DNA of 64,000 nucleotides, from the NCBI RefSeq assembly GCF_002944315.1, contig NZ_CP024314.1:62001-126000 (forward strand). Reading direction: 5' to 3'. The translations under genes and the position numbers were made by a program. Under the pieces are notes generated by a model. The model did not search any database and was not told where the DNA came from. It worked only from the letters and a program-made list of their open reading frames with translations. The number at the start of each line of letters is the position of its first letter. The stretch's first letter is position 1. Shown piece by piece: positions 32,469 to 40,981 of the stretch. Source of the stretch: Rhizobium sp. NXC24 (GTDB taxonomy: Bacteria > Pseudomonadota > Alphaproteobacteria > Rhizobiales > Rhizobiaceae).

Positions 32469-34064
32469 ATGACGACTTACGATTATATCATCGTCGGTGG
32501 CGGCTCTTCGGGCTGCGTGCTGGCAAATCGGCTTTCGGAAAATCCGGCGCATAAGGTGCTGCTGATCGAGTCCGGGCGTAGGGATTCCGATCCCTGGATC
32601 CATATCCCCGCGACCTTCTTCAAGGTGCTGGGCAAGGGCATCGATATTCATCCCTATGCCTCGAACCCTGACAAGGGTTTGAATGGCCGGCCGAGCATCG
32701 TGCCGCAAGGCAATGTGCTGGGTGGCGGCAGCTCGGTGAATGCGATGATCTATATTCGCGGCCATCGCAACGACTACGATACCTGGTCGCAGATGGGCTG
32801 CCAGGGCTGGTCCTACGAGGATGTGCTTCCGGCCTTCCGCTCGCTGGAAAACAACGAGCGGCTGAACGGCGAGTTCCATGGCAGAAAGGGGTCGCTGCGC
32901 GTCTCCGATCCTCGCCACCGCCATCCGCTAAGCGAGGCCTTCGTCAAGGCGGCGACTGAGATCGGCATTCCTCATAATAACGATTTCAACGGCGCGGATC
33001 AGGCCGGCGTCGGCTTCTACCAAAGCACGACCTATGGCGGCCGACGCTGGAGTTCGGCCCAAGCCTTCCTACGCGAGGCGGAGAAGCGGCCGAACCTGAC
33101 CGTGCTGACGGAGCGCAAGGTCGCCCGCATCCTGTTCGAGGGGCAGAAGGCCGTCGGCGTCGAGCTGCTCGACGGTACGATATTCAAGGCATCCTGCGAG
33201 ATCGCGCTCACCGCCGGCGCCATCGCAACGCCGAAGATCCTGCAATTGTCCGGCATCGGCGATGGCGGGCATCTCTCCTCACTCGGCATCAAGGTCGTGG
33301 CGGACCTGCCCGGTGTAGGGAGCAATTATCAGGATCATCTGGAAGTTCCGGTGCAGGGTGAGACGCGGGAGCCGATTTCGATCCTCGGTCATGACAAGGG
33401 CCTTCGGGCTGCCGGTCACATGCTGCGCTATCTGACCTCGCATCGTGGGCTGTTGTCGTCGAACGTCGTCGAGTGCGGCGGTTTCGTCGACACCGCCGGC
33501 ACGGGGCAGCCGGATGTGCAGTTCCACGTTCTGCCGGTCCTGATCGGCTTCGTCGACCGCGATCCGGAGCCAGGTCACGGCCTCAGCATCGGACCATGTT
33601 ATCTGCGGCCGCGCTCGCGCGGTTGGATACGGCTGAAGAGCGTCAATCCGAACGAGCAGACGGATTTCAACGCCAATCTGCTTTCCGATCCCGCCGATCT
33701 TGAAACTTTGGTGCGCGGTGTCGAAACGGCGATCCGCATTCTCGATGCGCCGGCCCTAGCCAAGCTGGTCAAGCGCCGGGTGCTGCCGAAGCCGGGGGTC
33801 GAGAAGGATCCCGAAGCACTGCGCGGTTACATCCGTCAATCCTGCAAGACCGTGTTCCATCCGGCTGGAACGGCGCGCATGGGCCGGGCGGACGATCGCA
33901 TGGCCGTTGTCGGGCCGGACCTGAAGGTGCGTGGGATCGAGGGGCTGCGCGTCTGTGATGCCTCGGTCATGCCGACCCTTGTGTCGGGCAACACCAATGC
34001 CCCGACGATGATGATCGCGGCAAAGGCTGCTGCCTTCATGACAGGAAAGGCGATTTCCGGCTGA
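32469..34064 (+). CDS. GMC-family FAD oxidoreductase (alcohol/choline dehydrogenase type)
   Basis: A 531-residue flavoenzyme of the glucose-methanol-choline family. FAD motif YIIVGGGSSGCVLANRLSE at residues 6-24; GMC signature 1 region (GNVLGGGSSVNAMIYIRGH near 80); C-terminal active-site part FHPAGTARMG near 465 and GNTNAPTMMIA near 510. It oxidises a primary alcohol to an aldehyde. It follows the aldehyde dehydrogenase by 3 bp, so the pair could take an arylethanol (for example tyrosol) through the aldehyde to the acid. Choline-type substrates are possible but less favoured by the context. Confidence 0.88.
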   Translation: MTTYDYIIVGGGSSGCVLANRLSENPAHKVLLIESGRRDSDPWIHIPATFFKVLGKGIDIHPYASNPDKGLNGRPSIVPQGNVLGGGSSVNAMIYIRGHRNDYDTWSQMGCQGWSYEDVLPAFRSLENNERLNGEFHGRKGSLRVSDPRHRHPLSEAFVKAATEIGIPHNNDFNGADQAGVGFYQSTTYGGRRWSSAQAFLREAEKRPNLTVLTERKVARILFEGQKAVGVELLDGTIFKASCEIALTAGAIATPKILQLSGIGDGGHLSSLGIKVVADLPGVGSNYQDHLEVPVQGETREPISILGHDKGLRAAGHMLRYLTSHRGLLSSNVVECGGFVDTAGTGQPDVQFHVLPVLIGFVDRDPEPGHGLSIGPCYLRPRSRGWIRLKSVNPNEQTDFNANLLSDPADLETLVRGVETAIRILDAPALAKLVKRRVLPKPGVEKDPEALRGYIRQSCKTVFHPAGTARMGRADDRMAVVGPDLKVRGIEGLRVCDASVMPTLVSGNTNAPTMMIAAKAAAFMTGKAISG

Positions 34065-34123
34065 GCCGGAAATTGGGGAAGCAAAGAGCCCGTGGGGAGC
34101 GGGACAACAAACTGGAGGAGACA

Positions 34124-35377
34124 ATGCGTATCAATCTGAGAGGGCTGGCAATCGGCCTTTTGCTGACGCTGGTTTCTGCGTTCAGCGCACATGCGGCCGC
34201 ATCCTGCGGCGATAATAGCGGCAAGCCGGCAACGGGCGAGCCGATCGTCATCGGTGCCATTACCGGCAAGACCGGACCCGACGATTTTTCCAATTCCACC
34301 AAGGCGGCAAAGGCCTATTTCGATTGCCTGAACGCCAATGGCGGCATCAAGGGCCGACCGGTTAAATATCTGGTCGAGGACGATCAGTGGAACCCGGAGA
34401 TCTCCGCGCAACTGGCGGCAAAGCTCGTCAACGACCAGAAGGCCGTGCTGATGGTCGGCAATTCCAGCTATGTCGAGTGCGGTGCGAACGCCGATTTCTA
34501 CAAGAAGTCGGGCATTCTTGTCGTCGCCGGCGTCGGTGTGCCGCGTGAGTGCTATTTTGCTGAAAATTATGCGCCGACCAATGCCGGACCGCGCGTCTCG
34601 ATGCTCGGCGCGATGGGCTATGCGCTCGACAAGCTGAATGCCAAGTCGGTCGTCTGCATCGGCCCGAACATTCCGAATGTCGGCACCTGGTCCTGCGACG
34701 GCGTGATGCTGCTCGCCAAGGAAAAGGGTTTTGCCGCGCAGACGATCCTGATGGATCCGGGCTCGGCCGACGCCACGTCGATCATCCTGCAGGCGGCTTC
34801 GAGCAAGCCTGATGTCATCGTGCTCGGCCTGTCGAAGGGCGTGACCGTGCCGCTGCTGACGGCTGCCGAAGAGCAGGGCCTCAACCAGACGATCACCTTC
34901 CTCAGCGCCGCCTCTGCCTATGATCTTTCGGTTCCATCGACCATCGGCTCGGGTTGGGACGGCAAGTTTTATGTCAACATGGAATTCAATGATCTCGAGG
35001 CAACGACGCCGGACAATCAGAACTGGCTCGCCGTCATGGACCAGTACGGCCAGAAGTCGGACCCACGCGACACCTTTGCCCAGGCCGGTTATCTGGCGGC
35101 GCGCATCGCCGAAACGGCGCTGATGACGCTCGATCCAGGCAAGATCGATCGCGAGACCGCCTCTGCCGCCGTGCGCCGGATCAAGGACTTCAAGAGCGAT
35201 ATCTTCTGCGCTCCCTGGTACTTCGGTGATGGCCAGCCGCGCCACAACGCCAATTCGACGACGCGCATGGCCGTCGCCGAGGGCGGAAAGTGGAAGGTCG
35301 TCTCCGATTGCGCTCCGTCGCCTGATCCGGAGCTGAAGGACATCCGCGCCTTCGAAAAGTCCGCCGGCATCAACTGA
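34124..35377 (+). CDS. Liv-type ABC transporter substrate-binding protein
   Basis: A 417-residue periplasmic binding protein of the branched-chain amino acid/aromatic family (Peripla_BP_6). Signal peptide MRINLRGLAIGLLLTLVSA with an AHA-A cleavage motif near residue 25; then PIVIGAITGKTGPDDFS and KTGGIK-like LNANGGIKGRPVKYLVEDDQWNPE. GGAGGAGACA precedes the ATG at 34124. Family members also bind aromatic acids, amides and urea. The locus suggests an aromatic compound such as a hydroxyphenyl-acid, amine or alcohol. Confidence 0.88.
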   Translation: MRINLRGLAIGLLLTLVSAFSAHAAASCGDNSGKPATGEPIVIGAITGKTGPDDFSNSTKAAKAYFDCLNANGGIKGRPVKYLVEDDQWNPEISAQLAAKLVNDQKAVLMVGNSSYVECGANADFYKKSGILVVAGVGVPRECYFAENYAPTNAGPRVSMLGAMGYALDKLNAKSVVCIGPNIPNVGTWSCDGVMLLAKEKGFAAQTILMDPGSADATSIILQAASSKPDVIVLGLSKGVTVPLLTAAEEQGLNQTITFLSAASAYDLSVPSTIGSGWDGKFYVNMEFNDLEATTPDNQNWLAVMDQYGQKSDPRDTFAQAGYLAARIAETALMTLDPGKIDRETASAAVRRIKDFKSDIFCAPWYFGDGQPRHNANSTTRMAVAEGGKWKVVSDCAPSPDPELKDIRAFEKSAGIN

Positions 35378-35399
35378 GCCCTGACGCTTGCCATCGGTT

Positions 35400-35416
35400 C
35401 CGCGGCAAAACCGCGG
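35400..35416 (+). repeat. Hairpin between the binding-protein and permease genes
   Basis: CCGCGG-CAAAA-CCGCGG 22 bp after the binding-protein stop and before the LivH-type gene. No T-run. Third example in the window of a GC-rich stem directly after a solute-binding-protein gene. Confidence 0.6.
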
Positions 35417-35444
35417 GGCCGAACGACCCGAAAGGATCGATTCA

Positions 35445-36311
35445 ATGAACCTTCTACCCTTCGTCATTTCCGGGCTGGGCATTGGCGCTGTCTATGCGCT
35501 GTCCGGCGTCGGGCTTGTCGTCCTGTTTCGAGCGACCGGCGTACTCAACTTCGCATTCGGTGCCGTCGGCGCAATCGGTGCGCATTGCGCCTGGCAATTG
35601 CTGGAGTGGAAGATGCCGCTCGCCATTGCCATCCTCGCCGCCGTTGCCGTCTCGACGGCGATCAGCTTTCTCTATGGCCGGATATTCGCGCCCATGCTGT
35701 CGCATCGCGATATCGTCGTGCGCGCCGTCGGCACCTTGGCGCCCGCGCTGATCCTGATCGCGATTATGGGCGTCATCTGGGGAGAGTTGCCGCGTCGCCT
35801 GCAGTTTCCGACCGACCAGATGTTCGTGTCGCTTTTCGCTGTGCGCCTCACCTTCACGCGCATCATCGCCATCATCCTCGCCGTCGTCATGGTCGTTGCC
35901 ATTACGCTGCTTTTGACCCGCACGCGCCTGGGCCTCGATATGCGCGCGCTTGCCAATGATCGCGATCTCAGCGCCATTCTCGGCGTGCGCATCCTTTACA
36001 CGGAGACCGCGGCCTGGATCATGACCGGCATCTTCTCGGGCTTTGCCGGCCTGTTGCTGGCCGATCTCGTCCGGCTGCAGGGAACCTTTCTGACTTTGCT
36101 GGTCATACCCGCAATCGCGGCTGCGATCCTCGGTCAGTTGCAGTCGCTGTGGCAAACGGCCGTTGCTGGCATTCTGATCGGCATCGCCGAAGCCGTGCTG
36201 ACGCCGATCGCCTGGATATCGCCCTATCGCGCAGCGGCACCGTTTGTCATCGCGCTTATCGCAGTCACCATCCTGGGAGGCACCGCGAAAGTCGCGTTGA
36301 AGGACCGATGA
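35445..36311 (+). CDS. Liv-type ABC permease, LivH type
   Basis: A 288-residue membrane permease of the LivH family with about eight hydrophobic helices; the segment LRATGVLNFAFGAVGAIGAH near the N-terminus and MRALANDRDLSAILGVRIL (ATPase contact) near 165-185 are typical. I start at ATG 35445 with GAAAGGA upstream. It overlaps the LivM-type gene by 4 bp. Confidence 0.9.
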   Translation: MNLLPFVISGLGIGAVYALSGVGLVVLFRATGVLNFAFGAVGAIGAHCAWQLLEWKMPLAIAILAAVAVSTAISFLYGRIFAPMLSHRDIVVRAVGTLAPALILIAIMGVIWGELPRRLQFPTDQMFVSLFAVRLTFTRIIAIILAVVMVVAITLLLTRTRLGLDMRALANDRDLSAILGVRILYTETAAWIMTGIFSGFAGLLLADLVRLQGTFLTLLVIPAIAAAILGQLQSLWQTAVAGILIGIAEAVLTPIAWISPYRAAAPFVIALIAVTILGGTAKVALKDR

Positions 36312-37345
36312 GCATTCAGCAGCAAACAATCGACCCAACCGCCGAAGGCATATCGATGGTGCGCCTGCCCAAGCAGCTTCTTCATGTGCCCTTGACGATG
36401 TTGGCCCTTTCGATCCTCGTCGCCTGCCTTGCCAATTCCTTCTGGCTGTCCGCCGCAACCTCTGCCATCGCACTCTCGCTCTCGGTTGCCGGGCTCGCTA
36501 TTCTTTATGGTCAGCTTGGTCTTGTCTCCCTTTGCCAATTCGCGCTTGTCGGTGTCGGCGGCTGGGTGACGCTTCGCGTCGGGCACGCTTTTCATCCGCC
36601 CTTCGAATTGAGCCTGCTTGCGGGCGGTGTCGTCGCTTCGGTGGTGGGACTGGCATTCGGTGTGCCGGCACTGCGCCTGCGTGGCCTCTATCTCGCGCTC
36701 GTGACGCTGATGCTGGCCGGCGCCTTCCAGATCGTCATCAGTGCCTGGGGCTTCCCCGATGGCGGCCTCGGTTTCCTGGGCCGGGCGGATGGTTCTGGCC
36801 GCGCGATGCTGGCAAGGCCGGCAATCGCCGATGGAGAAGTCTCCTATTTCCTCTATGTCTGTGCGGTAGCGGCAATCGGCCTTTTGATCGCGCAGTGGCA
36901 TAAGCTCGCCCGTCCCGGCCGCGCTTGGGCGCTTATCCGCAAGGGCGAGACGGTTGCTGTTGCAAGCGGCGTCAATGTGCTGATCTACAAGGCCTGGGCA
37001 TTCGCATTGGGCGGCTTTCTCGCCGGCCTTGCTGGCGGTTTGCTGGCGGGCAATGTCGGTCAGCTCGACGGGCGCGCCTTCGGCGCCTTCGAAAGCCTCA
37101 ATCTCTTCGCCCTTGCCATCGTCGGCGGTGTCTTCAATTGGTACGGCGCCGTCATTGCGGGCCTGCTGCTGCGTGCCGTGCCGGCGTTGCTCACCGATCT
37201 CGGCATTGACGGCTATGTCACGATCGGGATCTTCGGCGTCGCCCTGTTCCATGCGCTGGCGACCGCGCCGACAGGCATTGCCGGTCAGATATCGGTTCTC
37301 ATTGCCCGGCTGAATGCCGCTCTTTTCCGGGGGAGGGCAGGATGA
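36308..37345 (+). CDS. Liv-type ABC permease, LivM type
   Basis: A 345-residue permease of the LivM family, about nine hydrophobic helices. The ATPase-contact region reads LIRKGETVAVASGVNVLIYKAWAF near 210-232. The ATGA overlap with the LivH gene and the ATGA overlap with the LivG gene fix both ends. Works with the neighbouring genes as one importer. Confidence 0.9.
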   Translation: MSIQQQTIDPTAEGISMVRLPKQLLHVPLTMLALSILVACLANSFWLSAATSAIALSLSVAGLAILYGQLGLVSLCQFALVGVGGWVTLRVGHAFHPPFELSLLAGGVVASVVGLAFGVPALRLRGLYLALVTLMLAGAFQIVISAWGFPDGGLGFLGRADGSGRAMLARPAIADGEVSYFLYVCAVAAIGLLIAQWHKLARPGRAWALIRKGETVAVASGVNVLIYKAWAFALGGFLAGLAGGLLAGNVGQLDGRAFGAFESLNLFALAIVGGVFNWYGAVIAGLLLRAVPALLTDLGIDGYVTIGIFGVALFHALATAPTGIAGQISVLIARLNAALFRGRAG

Positions 37346-38046
37346 TCAAGATCGACAATCTCATCGTCCAATTCGGTGGTATCAGGCCGATCAATGAACT
37401 CAGCGCCATGCTGACGGCCCCTGTCGCCGGCCTCATCGGCCCGAATGGTGCGGGCAAGACGACGTTGCTCAACGTACTCTCCGGGTTCGTGAAACCCATC
37501 CACGGCACAGTCTCGCTTGGCGAGCGGGCGTTGCTGCCGCTGACGCCACTGCAGCGGGTGCGTGCCGGCTTGCGCCGTTCATTCCAGACGGAGCAGGTGG
37601 TTGAGGATCTGACAGTTGCCGGTAACATCGCCGCAATCGCCGATCATGTCGTTAGCACCGGGTATCATGCCCGTGCGATCGACCAGGCTCTTACCTTTGT
37701 CGGCCTAACGGATGTTGCCGATCGGCTCGGCCAATCCCTCAATCTTTTCCAGCGCCGCCTCGTCGAGCTGGCAAAATGCGTGGTCGGCGAGCCGAAACTC
37801 ATTCTGCTCGATGAACCGGCCGCGGGTCTGACAGAAGAGGAAGGCAAGGCCTTTCGCGAAATGGTGCTGCGCATTCCGGCGGAGTTCCGGGCGCAGGTGC
37901 TGATCATCGACCATGACGTCGATCTCATCCGGTCCATGTGCGGCGAAACCATGGTGCTCGATTACGGCAAGCTCCTGGCGCTCGGCCCAACGCAGGCCGT
38001 GCTGGCCGATCCGAACGTGCGGCGCGCCTATCTGGGGGAATTCTGA
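37342..38046 (+). CDS. Liv-type ABC ATPase, LivG type, with degenerate signature motif
   Basis: A 234-residue ATPase. Walker A is GPNGAGKT (residues 33-40), Walker B LILLDEPAAGL near 153. The ABC signature is odd: where LivG proteins have an xxYGQQRR-type sequence, this one reads SLNLFQRRLVELAKC with no glycine. The H-loop (LIIDHDVDLI) is normal. It may depend on LivF for the productive ATP site, as asymmetric ABC pairs do. Slightly shorter than the usual 250-260 residues. Confidence 0.88.
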   Translation: MIKIDNLIVQFGGIRPINELSAMLTAPVAGLIGPNGAGKTTLLNVLSGFVKPIHGTVSLGERALLPLTPLQRVRAGLRRSFQTEQVVEDLTVAGNIAAIADHVVSTGYHARAIDQALTFVGLTDVADRLGQSLNLFQRRLVELAKCVVGEPKLILLDEPAAGLTEEEGKAFREMVLRIPAEFRAQVLIIDHDVDLIRSMCGETMVLDYGKLLALGPTQAVLADPNVRRAYLGEF

Positions 38047-38047
38047 C

Positions 38048-38764
38048 ATGGGCATCGCATCCGAAGTCAGCGTCGAAAATCTCGTCGTCGAGCGCGGCGG
38101 CAAGCGCGTCATTCATGACGTTTCCTTTTCGGTCGCGGCCGGGAAGATCACGACGTTGCTCGGCGCCAACGGGTCCGGCAAGTCGAGCACGGTCATGGCC
38201 ATGGCGGGCGTCCTGCCGCGTGGCGGTTCCGTGCGCCTGGGCATCACAGCGTTCGAAGGGTTTTCGCCCGACCGCATTCGCCGGGCTGGTCTTGCGCTCG
38301 TGCCGGAAGGGCATCGCGTGCTCGGGCAGCTTTCCGTCGAAGATAATATTCTCGTCGCGGCGCTTGAGGGATCAGCTGCTGCGCGGCGGGAAGGTCTGGC
38401 GCATGCCTATGAGATTTTTCCGGAACTTTCGGAGCGGCGGCGCCAGTCGGCGTCGGATCTTTCCGGCGGTCAGAAGCAGATGGTGGCCATGGCGCAGGCC
38501 TTTATTGCCAAGCCGCGTTTCATGATCGTCGACGAACTATCGCTCGGCCTGGCGCCGGCCGTCGTCAAGCGGCTGGCCGAGGCGCTGAAAATCGCCGCCC
38601 ACCGCGGCATCGGCGTCCTGCTGATCGAGCAGTTTGCCAATCTCGCGCTCGATCTGGCCGATCAGGCTCTTGTTTTGGAGCGCGGGCGCCTCGTCTTTTC
38701 GGGCACCGCCGCGACGCTCAAGGCCCAGCCGGACATTCTGCATGGCGCTTATCTGGCAAGCTGA
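38048..38764 (+). CDS. Liv-type ABC ATPase, LivF type
   Basis: A 238-residue ATPase: Walker A GANGSGKSS near 40, canonical signature LSGGQKQMVAMAQ near 139, Walker B FMIVDELSLGLAP near 161 (Leu replaces the common Pro after Asp-Glu). The ATG at 38048 starts 1 bp after the LivG stop. Last transporter gene; a weak terminator follows. Confidence 0.9.
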   Translation: MGIASEVSVENLVVERGGKRVIHDVSFSVAAGKITTLLGANGSGKSSTVMAMAGVLPRGGSVRLGITAFEGFSPDRIRRAGLALVPEGHRVLGQLSVEDNILVAALEGSAAARREGLAHAYEIFPELSERRRQSASDLSGGQKQMVAMAQAFIAKPRFMIVDELSLGLAPAVVKRLAEALKIAAHRGIGVLLIEQFANLALDLADQALVLERGRLVFSGTAATLKAQPDILHGAYLAS

Positions 38765-38765
38765 A

Positions 38766-38789
38766 GCGACGAAAATATTTCGCCTTTTT
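38766..38789 (+). terminator. Weak terminator after livF-type gene
   Basis: CGAAA-ATA-TTTCG (38770-38782), extendable by outer GCG/CGC with a bulge, followed by CCTTTTT. Only partial termination is likely, since the AraC gene starts at 38803. Confidence 0.4.
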
Positions 38790-38802
38790 GAGGACAGCAA
38801 TC

Positions 38803-39747
38803 ATGGCCGCAGCACTTCATCGGCATGTCGACAGCGCCAGCGGTCGAGCGTTTGCGGGGCTGGCACGCAATCTCTTCGGCAATGTCCGGCTCGATTTCGG
38901 CACCGCAGATGAAGAAAAGAGCCGGCTGATCTCGGCCATGTTGGGCACTTGCCGGCTGACACGGCTGGAGGCGGATCGGCATGTCGTGTTCGGCGATTGT
39001 GTGATGGCGGCACCTGATAATCCTGACGCGATCAAGCTGATCGTGCAGACGGAAGGCAGCGCCTCGCTCGCACAGGGCGGATTGCATGCCCCGGTCTCGC
39101 GGAATGCGCTTGTCATCTACGACCCCAGCCGCCCCTATATGCTGACGAACAGCACGCCGGTTCGCCAATTGCTGTTGCAATTGCCGCGCCACGCGCTGCC
39201 CCATGCGGCCGTGGAACGATTGGCACAGCCTTTCACTGTCCATGCCGAGCAAGACGGCATGTGCCGAATTTTGCTCGCGCTCATGGACTCGACCTTCCAT
39301 GAGATCGATCATCTTGACGAGGCTCGGCGTTCGAGTGTCGGCCAGACCATGATCGAGCTCGTGCGCACCATGATTGGCGCCGATCAGCAACAGGCTAGGC
39401 CGGTTGCCAATCCGCTGGGTGTGCTGCTGCAGCGGATCAAGGATTTCATCGATATCAATCTCGAATGGCCGGATCTGACGGTAACGATGATCGCGCGCCG
39501 CATGGGCTGCTCGGTACGTTACGTCTACCGTGCATTCGAGGTCGAGTGCCTGACTCCTTCGGATTACATCTGGGATCTGCGCGTGCAGAAAGCTGCGGCA
39601 CAGTTGCAGGACGCCGACGGCTATGCCGGAGAAATATCCGAGATTGCCTTTGCTCTCGGCTTTTCCTCCAGCGCGCATTTTTCGCGCGCGTTCCGCCATC
39701 GCTACGGTGTTTCGCCGTCACAATGGCGCAAGGCCAGGATGTCCTAG
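38803..39747 (+). CDS. AraC-family regulator, second FeaR-like copy
   Basis: A 314-residue regulator with an AraC_binding_2 domain (about 40-190; ALVIYDPSRPYMLTNSTPV) and an AraC HTH (about 215-312; IARRMGCSVRYVYRAFEV and AFALGFSSSAHFSRAFRHRYG). ATG at 38803 with GAGGA upstream; a TTG five codons earlier is possible. It is read with the Liv genes and converges on the SnoaL-moaF-SDR genes. Same architecture as the regulator at 29970, so the two may respond to related aromatic amines, aldehydes or alcohols. Confidence 0.86.
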   Translation: MAAALHRHVDSASGRAFAGLARNLFGNVRLDFGTADEEKSRLISAMLGTCRLTRLEADRHVVFGDCVMAAPDNPDAIKLIVQTEGSASLAQGGLHAPVSRNALVIYDPSRPYMLTNSTPVRQLLLQLPRHALPHAAVERLAQPFTVHAEQDGMCRILLALMDSTFHEIDHLDEARRSSVGQTMIELVRTMIGADQQQARPVANPLGVLLQRIKDFIDINLEWPDLTVTMIARRMGCSVRYVYRAFEVECLTPSDYIWDLRVQKAAAQLQDADGYAGEISEIAFALGFSSSAHFSRAFRHRYGVSPSQWRKARMS

Positions 39748-39753
39748 ACGGAT

Positions 39754-39783
39754 AAGGTGGCCCGGCCAAAGCCGAGCCACCTT
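39754..39783. terminator. Bidirectional terminator between convergent genes
   Basis: AAGGTGGC (39754-39761) and GCCACCTT (39776-39783) with an inner GGC/GCC pairing. It lies between the convergent AraC and SnoaL-like genes. T content on either side is modest. Confidence 0.6.
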
Positions 39784-39788
39784 GTTCC

Positions 39789-40178
39789 TCATCGCATGGA
39801 TTCGGCCACTCTCAGCGTATCCGTGAACTGCTCGAAACGCCGGATCTTGCCTCCCACCACGCCCCAGACATGCACGACACGGGCTTTGAAGGCCTTTCCG
39901 GTCTGCTTGTTCGTGCCGCTATAACCTCCGACGGCAACGACCTCGTCACCGGCGTCGAGAAGACGTTCGAGCGTGAAGGTGTATCCGTCGAAGGTCTGCC
40001 CGAGCGCCTGAAAGACGTTCTTGAAGATTTCCTGTGGGCCGACATAGGTGCCGGCGCAGGGAAAGCCATCCATCTCCGTCCAGCGGCAATCGGAGGCGAT
40101 GTCGGCGAGCATGCCATCCACGTCGCGGCGGTCGTTGGCGTCGTAATGCGCCTTTACGATATCGAATGCTTTGCGCAT
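39789..40178 (-). CDS. SnoaL-like / nuclear transport factor 2 fold protein
   Basis: A 129-residue single-domain protein of the SnoaL/NTF2 fold (KAHYDANDRRDVDGMLADI near the start, GDEVVAVGGYSGTNKQTGKAFKA in the middle, WGVVGGKIRRFEQFTDT near the end). Such proteins are small isomerases, hydrolases or dehydratases with a conical pocket. GAGGACGCC precedes the ATG. Last gene of the hpaF operon or of a moaF sub-operon; the reaction is unknown. Confidence 0.8.
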   Translation of the reverse strand: MRKAFDIVKAHYDANDRRDVDGMLADIASDCRWTEMDGFPCAGTYVGPQEIFKNVFQALGQTFDGYTFTLERLLDAGDEVVAVGGYSGTNKQTGKAFKARVVHVWGVVGGKIRRFEQFTDTLRVAESMR

Positions 40179-40185
40179 GGCGTCC

Positions 40186-40965
40186 TCACACAGGTTCTTG
40201 GCCGGGCAGGTAATAGGTCATCGACGCCTTGCGAATGAAGGCGCCGGCCGGGCTGTTCTGGATGCGGCCGTCGCCGGTAATGCCAAGGAATTTGCCTGTG
40301 GAACGCATATCATTGAAATTATAGAAGAAAGTGGATGCGACCGCGATCTTGAATTCGCGGAAAGTGAAGATGTAGAGGTTGTCGTCGAACTTGTAGGTGG
40401 TGGTCAGGTCGACATCGCCGTGGCCGCGCTGCACGCCGACGAGGCATTGCCAGGCATAGCGCTGAGACGAGAGATAGGTGTGCTCGTAGACGTGGTTGGG
40501 ACTGTAGGTGAAATGTGCCCTCAGCCCGATCAGATCGCGGCTCTCATGCGGCACCGGCCCGCTCGCCGCACCGCCCTCGATGACACCGGGTCGGAAGATC
40601 TGCGCGACCTGCGGCTCGCCGACAGAATCCTGGAGATCGCGAACGATGGAGTAGATGGAAAGCGCGCGGCGCGTTTCAGTGTTGAGGATCAGCGTCTCGG
40701 CCTCCTTGGGGCGACCGGCAAAGATGATCTCGACGAAATAGGTCTTCGGCGCGACTTCGATCACCTCAGATAGATCGGTGCCACCGTCCTTGCCGTCGGA
40801 CCATTTGACTTCACTCTTGGCGAAGGCAAGCTCCAGCGTGCGGCCGTCGTCGAACGAGATCCTGTGCGACGAGCCGGTCAGAGCTTCCGTTGCAGGCAGA
40901 CGGTTCGTATCGATGCCATAGGCGAATTCGTCGTAGGTTTTCCAGTCCTTGGGATTCTGGTTCAT
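40186..40965 (-). CDS. moaF: MoaF-family protein (monoamine regulon)
   Basis: A 259-residue protein matching the two-part MoaF family (N-terminal half with GSSHRISFDDGRTLELAF, C-terminal lipocalin-like half with YEHTYLSSQRYAWQCLVGV and YNFNDMRSTGKFLGI). Despite the name it belongs to the enterobacterial moa monoamine (tyramine) regulon, not molybdopterin synthesis. GGGAGGAGACACTG precedes the ATG at 40965. Paired with an SDR gene 16 bp upstream, like moaE-moaF. Its exact reaction is not established. Confidence 0.75.
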   Translation of the reverse strand: MNQNPKDWKTYDEFAYGIDTNRLPATEALTGSSHRISFDDGRTLELAFAKSEVKWSDGKDGGTDLSEVIEVAPKTYFVEIIFAGRPKEAETLILNTETRRALSIYSIVRDLQDSVGEPQVAQIFRPGVIEGGAASGPVPHESRDLIGLRAHFTYSPNHVYEHTYLSSQRYAWQCLVGVQRGHGDVDLTTTYKFDDNLYIFTFREFKIAVASTFFYNFNDMRSTGKFLGITGDGRIQNSPAGAFIRKASMTYYLPGQEPV

Positions 40966-40981
40966 CAGTGTCTCCTCCCTG

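Noticed and set aside
31350..32924. A 524-codon open frame on the minus strand opposite the aldehyde dehydrogenase gene
   Set aside because: Antisense shadow of a conserved enzyme; no recognisable domain and no ribosome-binding site.
33836..35482. A 548-codon open frame on the minus strand opposite the GMC and solute-binding-protein genes
   Set aside because: It spans the ends of two real genes on the other strand and resembles no protein family.
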